This document shows, piece by piece, positions 1 to 12,900 of a stretch of DNA of 64,000 nt. The notes below the pieces were generated by a model that was not told the DNA's origin, searched no databases, and saw only the letters and a list, made by a program, of their open reading frames with translations. Source of the stretch: Achatina immaculata (taxonomy: Eukaryota; Mollusca; Gastropoda; Stylommatophora; Achatinidae); the NCBI GenBank assembly GCA_009760885.1, contig CM019714.1, forward strand, positions 5,483,312 through 5,547,311, given 5' to 3'. The stretch's first letter is position 1; every line of letters starts with the position of its first letter. A program made the translations under genes and the position numbers.

Positions 1-740
1 GCTACAGATTTTAATAAGACCATTAAATACCAAAAGCTAACTCCTAAGAGAATAAGAAAGAATAAGAAAGATAAGAGACAAATACAATAACCATGCTCAG
101 ATAAATCTGTAACACCCTATTGAAAACAGTTAAGAATTATTTCCCTTGAACTGTTCTCCTACTTAAAAGACGTGACAGACCACCACTATAGACACATCAT
201 CACAATCCCACAAACTTTCAACGTCTTTTGTTCAATGGCTGGCACTAATACCAAACTGATAACACTGCAGCTCAGATCACTCATTGTCTGTCCATGGATG
301 ACCACAGCATGGCCACTGATCTTGAACTAACATCCCTTCACTCACATTCAGCAAAAACAAGATTAAATGAGTTTCATCATTTAAAGTATTTAGAGGAAAA
401 TACAGTAAACATAGAAAAACTATCATACTTCACACGCATATTTTCAAACTTTTACTTGGACAAGATATTCAAATTTAATATTTTATTGTTTGACATTCAA
501 AAAGATGTCTTAAAAAAATAAACATTCTGAATTACTACACTGAAAGCTCTTTGAATAAATCTATTTCATAAACATATGCCATATTAATAGCAACAATCAA
601 TGCTCATATTGTGATTGGTTAGTTTAAAATCAACGAGTCTAATGAAGAAAAAAACTTTTTTTTTTGGTACCAAAATCTGCTATGACTTCAATGTTAAAAT
701 CCTGAGAAACACAGCCACATTATTACACACAGAGACTGCG
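1..740 (-). other. 3' flank / 3' UTR of MGAT5
   Basis: AT-rich sequence downstream of the MGAT5 stop. It should contain the 3' UTR. I see no second gene; the short open frames here have no recognisable content. A minus-strand AATAAA lies about 255 nt beyond the stop. Confidence 0.5.
482..487 (-). other. candidate polyadenylation signal of MGAT5
   Basis: TTTATT on the plus strand reads AATAAA on the minus strand, about 255 nt after the stop codon. It is the clearest canonical hexamer in the flank, but AATAAA is common in AT-rich DNA. Confidence 0.35.
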
Positions 741-997
741 TCAACTTTCACACTGCATGCACAATGCAGTCTGACCAGGGATGTAGTCTCGACATGGACA
801 CAGTCGTCGGAGCGTCTCCATGCTGCCGACGCAGCTGAACAGCAAAAGTTCATCTTGCGTTGTGCAAGTCTGACTTTTTGTATCAAAGGCGGGGTAGTAA
901 ATGTTTGCTGAATGAGTTACTGTCTGGCACGATGTGAAGTTGGCCAGCATTTCCTTTGAGTTGAGTTCAGGGAAATAACTCGGTGCACAAATACGAT
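741..997 (-). CDS. MGAT5: MGAT5 exon 17 (C-terminus, stop)
   Basis: Acceptor ctccag at 998-1003, phase 1 entry. It encodes RICAPSYFPELNSKEM, then FTSCQ, FDTKSQTC, ELLLFSCVG and CPCRDYIPGQTALCMQCES, then a stop at 741-743. It matches the Cys-rich C-terminus of vertebrate MGAT5 (LICEPSFF, LLLFSCAG, CPCRDFIKGQVALC) with the cysteines conserved. Confidence 0.92.
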
Positions 998-3900
998 CTG
1001 GAGAACAAAAAAAAGATGTTGATATTTCTTGTTTTTATTTTAGTACTACAACATCTTTTTTTTTTTAAAAAGCTGACTTTGTTTAAATTACAACTAAAAA
1101 TACTTTTCTCATGTGCCTCCATTTGACATACTTCTCATTGTTTTCACATTGTGTCCAAATTTTGTTTCCTTTTACACCACTCCCCCCCCCCCTTCAACCA
1201 ACATATATAGTTAAAGTACTGTTTATGAAATCAACTTGAACATTTGCCAAGTAAAATATAACACAGTAAGATCGATGAACAAATGAATAAACTATTTTCT
1301 AAAGGTGAAGAACTGGGCAGCAAGCTAGTCTGACATTCTGTCTTCCTGTGATACAAAGAGTAATAAAGCATGAGAGAGAGAGAGACAGGGAGAGACAGAG
1401 TGAGAGGGAGAGACAAAGAGAGAGAGACTGACAGAGAAGACAGACAGAGAGAGACAGAGAGAATGGCAGAGAGAGAGAGAGAGAGAGAGTGAAAGACAAA
1501 GAGACAGACTGACAGAGAGAGACAGAGAGAATGGCAGAGAGAGAGAGACAGAGAGAGAGGGAAAGACAAAGAGAGAGAAAGACACAGAGAGAGAGGCACA
1601 GAGAGAGACAGAGTGAGAGGGAGAGACAAAGAGAGACAGAGACAGACAGAGAAGACAGAACATAGTGAGCAAGAAAAAAAAAAGGTGAGACACTACTAAA
1701 TTAGCATTCTGCTGGCAAGCATGACCAAAAGGAGCAGTCAGTCAAAAAAGGGAGGAAGGGGGCTCACAGACCATATAAAGGATTAACCTGGGGGTTTACA
1801 AATCATCTGAGGATTAACCTGGGGGTTTACAAATCATCTAGAGAATTAACCTGGGGGTTTACAAATCATCTGAGGATTAACCTGGGGGTTTACAAATCAT
1901 CTAGAGGATTAACCTGGGGGTTCATAAATCAGAGGATTGCTACTTCACAGACAATATTGGTCTACTCTCACATACCCAAAGAGACATACAGGAGAAGACA
2001 ACTAGGATTTATGAAATAGCCAGATCGGCAGGTCTAAATATACATCCAGACAAGACTAAGGTCAAGAGAATCAATGGAAAAATTAAGGAAATAATCTCAG
2101 CTGGAACAAGAGAAGGATGAAGAAGTATAACGTTTCAAGCAGCTTGGAAGCCTCATTTCAGTAGACCAGCAATATTGCGGAGATATCCACAAGAACTGGA
2201 CAGGCATCTCAGGCCTTTAACCAGTTAGCAGACATCTGGAAATCCCCCATTCTTCCTATGAACCTCAAGATCAGAATCTACAAATCCAATGTTCACTCCA
2301 TTTTATTATATGCAGCCGAAGCAAAGAGAACCAATCAGAGAACTGAAAGCAGACTGAGAGGATCTGAAGGAAGATGCCTCAGAAAAATTTTAACAATAAA
2401 CTGGGAGGAACATGAGACAAAGAAAGAAATAACCAAATGAACAGGCGTTGAAAGAGATCAAAAGACGAAGATGGAAATGGCCAGGCCACATAATACAAAT
2501 GGAAAGAACAAAACACCCCTATACTGCCTTGACTTGGACACCTCAAAGGAAAAGGGGAAGGCCATTGGGGACATAGAGACCCACAATACAGGAAGTAGGA
2601 GAGACATAATTTGAGCTATCCTGACTTGTTCAGGACAGGACTGGCTGGAGAACTTTTCTTGATGTCCTATGCTCTATTGGGAGTACAGAGGACTGATGAT
2701 GATGGCAGTTCTAGAGAGCTACAATGTCATGCTTATGAGTCAGTTCCACCACCACTGACAGTGGTGTATAACATATGATTATCACTCTTAAGATATATCT
2801 CCTAGTACTTACTCATGGCCCAGCAAGCATCTTTACACGACTTTCCTGGGTCAGAGAAGACAAACTCCACTGACTCTCTTGGAGGCCATTTGATCTGGCT
2901 ACGCTGGAACGAGCAGAAATTTTGGTTCTGAATGTAGGCATTCATCCTCTGTAGCATCCCTTCCTCTGTGTACTCATTGGGCAGGTAAGAGGAAAACTGG
3001 AAAGCCAAATGTTTTTTTGTTCACTTTTTGCAAAGATTTTATCATTAAAGAATAACTCAACCAAGGTGGATTCCTCAGTCTGTGTTGACAGAAAGAGTGA
3101 AGAAAGTAGAGCCCAGCAGGAAGTTGTGTGTAAAGCAGTTAACCAAAGAAGATGAATCTACAGGATCTACCAAAAATAACCATGTCAATCACAATAATGA
3201 AAATCTCTCCACACATACACTGGCATGTAATAGTCACAATACAGAACACAAAAAAAAAGTCAGCATAAAATATATATGATCATGAAACTGAAGATAGTTC
3301 TATTTTGGTCATCTGATGTTCTCTAATATGATCCAAAAACTAACAGACATGTGATGGACTGACGAAAAAAACTGTTGAAATCAAGACAGACACAGCATGC
3401 AAACACAGCTGGAGCACCATTCTCTGACTGGCTACAGCAGGTAGCAGGGAAAATTTGTCCCATTCTGGGATGCTGAAGGTGGTTTCATTGTCTGCTCAGT
3501 TGTTGGGTACAAAACACTGGTCTGCTGCATGGTCTGCTCAGTTGTTGGGTACAAAACACTGGTCTGCTGCATGGTCTGCTCAGTTGTTGGGTACAAAACA
3601 CTGGTCTGCTGCATGGTCTGCTCAGTTGTTGGGTACAAAACACTGGTCTGCTTTTTTTTTCTACATTCACCATTCTGGACTGTCTTTTGCAATATCTTAA
3701 ATTCCATTCTTTCAATGACTGCTTTGTGTAATTCAATCAAGTTTACTGATCAATATTCTTCGACTTTTTGAAGCCATTTTCCCCAATATTTGTCTGTCAG
3801 TTTACCATTTTTACAGCTCTGTGCTAGAAGCAGGCCAGGAATCCACAATCTTCATGCTAGTGGCCAGGTAAAAGAACAAACTTACAAACAAACTTTATTT

Positions 3901-6900
3901 TCACAGTGTGAAGAGGTGGCCAGTCAAGCCTGTCTGATATTCTGCCCTTCATCTCACGGCTTTCATTCTAAATCAATCATTCAACATCAGTCCAGTACTA
4001 TTATTAAGTAACGGTAAAATCCCCACTTCCATGCCATTAAGACATACTGGGGATATGGCATTGGAGCCATATTTCCAAAACCTTCAGTAAAATGAAAGTG
4101 TGATATGGTCAGTACCATGCCTCACTACATTTACATTTCCCCCACTTCTCTGGTAGCTATTTTTAGAGGCCGGGTGGACCCCAGGGCCTTTTTGGTGTGA
4201 AGGAACCAGAAAAAGAATCTACACCACTGGGACCTGAACCTGACACCAGTGTGTTAGCAGACTGAGTGCCTGACCACTCGGCCAACTAGGCTTTCTACCA
4301 GTACTCATCATCATCATCAGGTGCCAGACCACTTGGCCAACTAGGCTTTCTACCAGTACTCAATCAGGTGCCTGACCACTCGGCCAACTAGGCTTTCTAC
4401 CAGTACTCATCATCATCATCAGGTGCCTGACCACTTGGCCAACTAGGCTTTCTACCAGTAGTCATCATCATCATCATCAGGTGCCAGACCACTCAGCCAA
4501 CTAGGCTTTCTATCAGTATTACAAACTTGAAAAAAACTAATACTAAATATGAATTAAACTCTTACATATAACTTATTATCCATACACTGAACAATACATA
4601 TAAATAAATATTTGGTGAGCTTATTTCATATTCTCACACTTCAACTACAGTCAAACTGATAAAAAAAAATTTCAAACAAAAATTATTTCTCTTAGCATAT
4701 GCTGACCACTAAGAAAGTAAACCTATAATGAAAGTAATCTCTTGAAGATGAATGTAATCAAAGTAAAAAAAGCCTGAAGTTAAAAGAAGGCACATGAGTT
4801 TCTAATGAGAAGAAAGGGTATTGTGAAGTGAGCAGCAGAGTAAGCAAGCTATTTCTTGTACAAGTTAGCAAGTGATTATCTGCCACCCTACTCTAACAAC
4901 CCCCCCCCCCAACATTCTATATTTGGTGGGATGGTTTTTCTGTATTGGAAACTACTTGTAATTCTTGGAGAAAAAAAAAATCTACATTTATATGAGTTAG
5001 TACAAGATTCACCAAATGTTGTTAGTAACTACAATGCTCCATTTGGCTACCTGCTTTGGTTCAGCTCATGAAATCTGGCATCAGCAGGTGAGCAGTCAAT
5101 GAAGAGCAACATGATGATGATTTGAACCATGTATTTAACTTGGATCTGATTTCTCATTATTACCTGGGGCCATCCAAACAAATGAAAATAACCATAAGAT
5201 GTACACCTAACACACGACAATATTTACAAAATCTGTAGTTACAGACATACAACACACCAACCTTGTTATTAGAAAGAATCTTATCTACAACAGACGATAC
5301 CTCCTGGACATTGTTCATCTGTATGGTATACACATATGGTTCACCAATAAAAGTCTCTGCATATGGATGTTGAGAAACAATCTGGAATGAACAAGAACAT
5401 AATCATTATCATGTGACTGACATAAAAATAGTGACTGCAGCAACATTAGTACATATTGTTTATGATGTTCTTTTCTCTCAAGACAACAATAAAACATTGT
5501 CAAAGCTGGTCAGTATCAAGCTTTTCTGTCACTTTCTGTCAGTGTGGCTGGTGACTTTGTTTAACCCTTTCTGTCACTTTCTGTGAATTTGTATGCTGGA
5601 CTTGATTACAAAGAGAAGTAATGTTCCTGGCCAGCAGACACACAGTCTGACCCCAGTAGTGTGGGATTCAACATGTTCACTGTGGAAACAGTGTTTGTAA
5701 AGAAGCTCCATTCTGTGAATATGTTACAACCACAGCAGCTCATTACCTGTAAAATGTGATGTGAATGTTATATATTACAGATGTGATAGTGGTGGACTAG
5801 ACATGCCAGAAGTGGGGAAACTGCAGGTCAGCCACCACTGCTTTGTGCTGTAACCACTTCCTCTATTTTCATAAGCAATCCAGGTTTCTGGAGTCAGTTT
5901 ACTAAATGTTATGACAAGTGATGGATAGATAAATAGAACACCTGTTGTTTGGTTACACAGAAGTGGTGAGAATAAACATTTATCCCATTTGTTGGCACTT
6001 CCTTTGAAGTGGACACCGGTGCCTTGAAGCTTTCATTCATTCATTTGCATGTCCCTTGCGGAACTTTGCCTCCCTAACACCTCTCCTATAGGCCTCTCGG
6101 TTGTGAGCAAGATGGCCTGCTGCTGATGCATCCATTTATAGATCATCAACGATGTATTGCAGCCATCTTCGCCTTGGTCTTCCTCTCTTTCTTTTTCCCA
6201 TTATGTACCCTTCCAAGACGGTTTTCTCTAGATTATCATGACATTTAATGTGTCCAAAATATTTAAGTTTTCTCTCTTTAATCGTCTTTACTAGCCATCC
6301 TTTTTCAATATTAAGCTCTTGTAGTATGGATATATTTATTTGTTTTTGTGTCCATGATAGTTGAAGAACTCTTCTGTAGCATTTATATTCAATGGCATTT
6401 ATGTGTTTCTCAGCTGTTTTGTTAAGTGTCCAGGTCTCACAGGCATATGTTGCGATGGGAAAGATACATGCCCTTAAAAATCTTATTTGTGTAGTTCTGT
6501 CTATTCCTCTCCACAGCTTCTTTAGTTGTTTTACTTTCTGAAGAGTGACAGATGTCCTCCTTTTAATTTCCCTCATTGTATCTCCATTATTAGTTAGCAG
6601 TGATCCAAGCTATTCAAAACTCTCCACTTCTTCCAGTTTTTCCTCACTGATACATATATCAGCGGCCTTGAGGCTGCATGTGAAAATACGACATCAACGC
6701 TGATGTAGCTGGTCGCAGAGTCTGATGTTTCCGGAGGAACGGAAAATGTTTACTTCTGCTTCAGGGAGGACTAAAGCATAAAAGATTTGCTGTTTATTCT
6801 TTCGTCTCTGACCAGGTGGTCACAGCAAAATTAGGTCATATTACACTTTTGTGGTCTCTTTTATTTGAGCTGAGACCTGTATAGCTAGGCTAGGTCTCAG

Positions 6901-9900
6901 CCAAAATCGCTACCTGCCCAGACTACCTGCCCAGACTACCTGCTTTACTTCTCTTACTGGAAACCTGCCGATGAATGTAAGTAGAACTCACTGCCTATGT
7001 CTGTGTGGTGTGGAGTATGTGTTAGGTTTGTAAGGATGAATCGTGATTAGGACTACTACTTTTATTTCCAATGTTATGCATCTATTAGTTGATTTTACCT
7101 AACTGGATTGCATTTGTTTAGGAAGTAATTTTTTTTCATTATGATTTATTATTAAATGTGTATATCTTACATCTTACATCCTCCTGTGCCACTAAACATC
7201 ATATAGGGCAAGCACGGTAGTTCGCCAAGATTTCCTGTCTTCTGCGAGTTTTTCAATCTCATCAATGGATTTTATGGCCATTGAACTGGCCTCTCTTAAC
7301 AATGTCTTCTTTAGAGTTTCACGTGGTCAACCTCTTTTTTTTCGGCCTGTTATGTTTCACTTAACAGCCTGTTTGGGGATTCTCTGATTGTATCTTCTCA
7401 TCACATGACTGACAGAAGTCCATCTTCTTTTTCTGATCACCCATGAGACAAGTTGTTGTTCGCTCATCTGTCTTATCTCTGTGTTGTTCTTGCAACTTTA
7501 TTTGTTTCAATGATGACACAGGTTAGGGTTTACTGTTTGGGTTAGAGTTTAGAGTTTATGATTAATGTCACAGTTAGATTTTATGGTTAAAATTTACAAT
7601 GATAAAATGTGACTTGTCAAATGATTTTGATAAAGAAAAATAAAAGCCACTCATGAGTTAAATTCACCTGCAAATCGATTTCCGCTATTACTCGTCTGAT
7701 TTTTCACTCTGAAATATTTTTAATAAGAATATCTAACTGTCACTCTTTCAGTATGCCACACCCTCTATACACACCATCCCCTCAACATATATGATATATG
7801 GATTCACATATAAAAAGTAATGATGAGCACTTACCTCTCTCTGTGTTGGTTTGCCTTTGAAGAACTTGTTATTTTTACTGTTATGTGGTGGATCAAATTT
7901 AGGATTCAGAAACACAGCTCCATTTGCGATGGCTTCCAGTGGTGCTGGTCCTTCGTATGGAAAACCAAGTCCAACAAATATCTACAGGAATAAGCAGTGT
8001 GAAGACTGTGTGAAGCTCAGGAATAAAGTGAAGGTTGTGAATTTCAAGAATAAACAAAAGGAAGACTGGGTGAATTTCAGGAATATACAAAGTGAAGACT
8101 GGGTGAATTTCAAGAATAAACAAAGTGAAGAATGGGTGAATTTCAGTAATGAACAAAGTGAAGACTGGGTGAATTTCAAGAATAAACAAAGTGAAGACTG
8201 AGTGAATTTCAGGAATAAATAAAGTTTATAAATTTCAAGAATAAACAAAATGAAGATTGAGTGAATTCCAGAAATAAACAAAGTGAAGGTTGTGAATTTC
8301 AAGAATAAACAAAATGAAGATTGAGTGAATTTCAAGAATAAACAAAGTGAAGATTATAATGTATTCAAATAATATGCTTTTGCTGTCATTATTTGGAAAA
8401 CAATCTTCATTTGGACATCAGAGTAAATGGTAAGTGCTTTCTGGCTATAATCACATGATAAAATGTGCTTAAAGGTTCGTCAAAACAAAAAACAGACTGC
8501 AACGCAGAATTATAATGCAACATGGAATAACAAAAGTTTAAAATCAGAATTATAATGCAACATGGAATAACAAAAGTATAAACAGAATTATAATGCAACA
8601 TGGAATAACAAAAGTATAAAAACAGAATTATAATGCAACATGGAATAACAAAAGTATAAAAACAGAATTATAATGCAACAAGGAATAACAAAAGTATAAA
8701 AACAGAATTATAATGCAACAAGGAATAACAAAAGTATAAACAGAATTATAATGCAACATGGAATAACAAAAGTATAAAAACAGAATTATAATGCAACAAG
8801 GAATAACAAAAGTATAAAAACAGAATTATAATGCAACAAGGAATAACAAAAGTATAAAAACAGAATTATAATGCAACAAGGAATAACAAAAGTATATAAA
8901 CAGAATCATAATGCAACAAGGAATAACACAAGCAAAAAACATAGAATCATAATGCAACAAAGAACATTACAACAATAAGAAAAAAAACAATACTTAATTC
9001 TACAACAAAAAAACTTGCAGGACCTGACAACCGAAGGAAAACTCACAGAAAGAAACTGTGACAGAAATGAAAGAAAAAAAAAATATCTAACCAAACTGAC
9101 AGGATGGCACAGGAAAAGAAAGTCACCTGGTAAGATCAGAAACAATAATGACCACATAAAACAGAGGCACATGACACCAAACATCTGTCAACACAGCACT
9201 GATGAATGAACAAATATTACAACAATATTAAAATCGTAATATAAATAACTTGTTCTAGCACTGCATGTTTTGTTTCATGGATTTTCTCATGAAAAAGTCA
9301 AAATATTTTAAGAGAGCCCATTACAACTACTTGTCACTGGGGAGTTTGAACTTTTGCATAAACTCCAATCATGTGAAGACAAAACAGATTGAGGAATTTT
9401 AACTTTTTAATATAAACTCCAATCATGTGATGACAAAACAGACTGTTTAACTTTTTAATATAAACTCCAATCATGTGAAGAAAAAACAGAAAGAAGAATT
9501 TAACTTTTTAATATAAACTCCAATCATGTGAAGACAAAACAGACTGAGGAATTTAACTTTTTAATATAAACTCCAATCATGTGAAGAAAAAACAGACTGA
9601 GGAATTTAACTTTTTAATATAAACTCCAATCATGTGAAGACAAAACAGACTGAGGAATTTAACTTTTTAATATAAACTCCAATCATGTGAAGACAAAACA
9701 GACTGAGGAATTTAACTTTTTAATATAAACTCCAATCATGTGAAGACAAAACAGACTGAGGAATTTAACTTTTTAATATAAACTCCAATCATGTGAAGAC
9801 AAAACAGACTGAGGAATTTAACTTTTTAATATGAACTCTAATCATGTGATGACAAACAACAAACTAGGGAGTTTAACAAAATTTTCACATTAACAAAAGC

Positions 9901-12900
9901 TTTCAAAATGCTGATACTAAAGTACATCACGAACCCCATCATGAATGGGTGAAGTCTGTCTCCAAAAAGGCAAGGTAAAGTTCATGACTGTCATTTCTAT
10001 AATCTGTTACAAACATGAATGCTAGAAGCAGAGAAAAGAAGGGTAACTTCACATGTTGTTTCATCTCCGTGAACTCTGAGCAGGATGCTCTTCGCAGCTG
10101 ATGTGGTGAAGATGTGGCGAAGATGTGGCGAAGATGTGGTGAATATGTGGTGAAGATGTTGTGAATATGTGGTGAAGATGTGGCAAAGATGTGGTGAAGA
10201 TGTGGTGAAGATGTGGCGAAGATGTGGTGAATATGTGGTGAAGATGTTGTGAATATGTGGCGAAGATGTGGCAAAGATGTGGTGAAGATGTGGCGAAGAT
10301 GTGGTGAAGATGTGTCGAAGATGTGGTGAATATGTGGTGAAGATGTTGTGAAGATGTGGTGAAGATGTGGCGAAGATGTGGTGAAGATGTGGCGAAGATG
10401 TGGCGAAGATGTGGTGAAGATGTGGTGAAGATGTGGTGAAGATGTTGAGGCACAACGTTATGTCAAATGAAGAGTGAGTTAAGATGGCTTTCGTTGTGGA
10501 TCTAGAGTGTAGCCAAAATGCTGGGAAAAGGTGCAATGCTTGTTACAGAGGGCAACCATGGAGAGGTTGGACAGGGTATTGGTCAGCTATGGTTCACCAA
10601 CCCTACTGTTATGGACCACAGATGGCTGTCTTCAAACTCCAAAACTTCACATACCAAACTGTTTGCTATTCTCATAATAACCTTTCTTTTATATCCACTT
10701 CCTAGTTTCATTTTTATTTATTTATTTTTTTAATTGTCAATGTCTGCAACACAGGCAAGTTCTCACCTTTGCTTTCTGTAGAAGTCTGTGCAGATCAACT
10801 CCGGACAAAATACCGTGGTTTTTCACATAGTCTGGGACATTCTTCAGTTTCTGGCCAGGCTCTTCATATACTGTCCCATGAACCTCCAGGTGAGAATGAA
10901 TCACATCAAGGTACGCTTGCTTCCCCTGAATGTCAAAAACAGAACGTCACTCTCACAAAGCTTCAGTTTTATTTCGTATTCACAGGCAAGCTTGCTAAAA
11001 TCACATTACAATGACAATTTAGGTGGAGCAGCTTCTCAGATTGAAGGCAACAGATTACTGCCTCATCTTTTTTGTTTTTTCAGTCAATAAAGACTTGTCA
11101 ATGTGCTACACAGTGCATGCACCTGCACTGACAAGAAGAGTCAGCTTTGTCAGCCAATCAAATATAGAGAGAGTCAGCCATGTCAGCCAAACAAATACTG
11201 GCCACCTCAGCCAATCATATACAAGCAGAAACATGCACATCAGCCAATCAAATGCTGGCAGATTCAGGCATGTCAGCCAAACAAATAATGGCAGAGTCTG
11301 CCATAAGAGAAGCTGCTCAATTAAATAATGCTTGACAACTTCCATATAACAGCAAACATCCACCTGCACTGCAATCATCCTTTAGGCCAAAATAGACACT
11401 GTATGATGAAAATGTATAAACTAGGAAAAAAAGTAGGAACAGCTTTGTTACTTAACAACTACAAAGTTGTGATGTTTCAATGTGAGCCTTAATCATACAA
11501 AAAACACACAGGATGAAGAAATAGAGAAAGAAGATAAATTATAAATTCACATGAATGCCATGTTTAAAATTTTTAGGCCCACTCTGAAATGTCACAACTG
11601 TGTACTCGTTGAGTAATAAAGATGATCCTACTTTTTTTTTCTAGTTTATACATTTTGGTATCACAGCTTTACAACAGCGGCTCCGTGCATAGTCATATAC
11701 TCATACACTAATTACTGTGTGTTACTGTATGATGAAATACTGGACACAGCTATCCCAATCCTGCCCTATACTGCAAACAGAAATCTCAGTTGCCCGTACT
11801 CACCTCCCACATGTAGTCGTTCTTGCCATATACTAAAGCAATGTTGCTCTTTGGCTCTGTGTTTGTGTCAGAATCATTCAGCAGCCTGTCCACCACAAAC
11901 CCCATGAAAGAGTTATCAGGGGAGTGAGCTAAGGGAGTATACAGGAATCAGTCATCATCTATCAAAGATGCCACAATCAGTCAACACTGATAGGAATCAG
12001 CCATAATCAATCAAGGATGTCACAATCAGTCATCATTAATCAAGGATATTACAATCAGTCAACACTGAAAGGAATCTGTCATCATCAATCAAGGATGTCA
12101 CAGTCAGTCAACAGTGACAGGAATCAGTCATCATCAAACAAGGATGTCAACAATGACAGGAATATGTGATCATCATCACACAGACGTCACACAGGTAACA
12201 AGCGTCACACAGGTAACAAACATCAGTTAAATACAAATATAAGATAAACCAAACTATGACCACTGATGTCAAATGCAGTTCCATTTTTTTTTAAAAATCT
12301 GTCATCCATGACAGCAAAATCATCACCATCGGTTCTCACAACAAGGCATTAACATAACCAGAGGTATCTCCTGGCAAATGATTAACTTAGTGTTATCACT
12401 TAATAGCACCAGTCTCATATATTCCTGATAATACCTTGTCTATGTATGTTATCCCATTCATATTTTCTCTTTATGTTTTCCTATTCCACACATTGCATGG
12501 CATCTGCCTTGGAGGATGACAAGTGATCTGGCAAATGACATTTACTGTGCTGCTTGATTAAGAATTGATGGGCTCATTCCCCCCCCCCCCCCAATCTAAT
12601 TTCATGGTCTGTAACTGTAAAAAAAAGGGGTCCAGCTCTGTTGTGGCTTCATTACGCTCAGGGAATGCCTTTGTCTGGCCTTTGATATCAGGATTTCCAT
12701 CAATGTCTTTAGGGGGATGACGCCAATGTTGTGTTGACTGTGTGTTGCCCATGATCTAGCATTTTACTTGGATTTGCAACAACTGCCCCTGGCTGCATGT
12801 AACACACCGAGTTGTATGTGACAGGCACTTTGGAGGAAGCTGCCTTGCATTTGTTCATCAAGGTGTTGCTTGACAGATTTGTTCAGGTCTGATTTGTCCA

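Noticed and set aside
1231..1693. Ser/Leu-rich hydrophobic minus frames
   Set aside because: Antisense reading of a (ga)n/(gaca)n simple repeat.
9939..10536. His-rich frames (SSPHLHHIFATSS) as a metal-binding protein
   Set aside because: Translation of the 12-bp (gaagatgtggyg)n array in several frames. No start context or exon borders.
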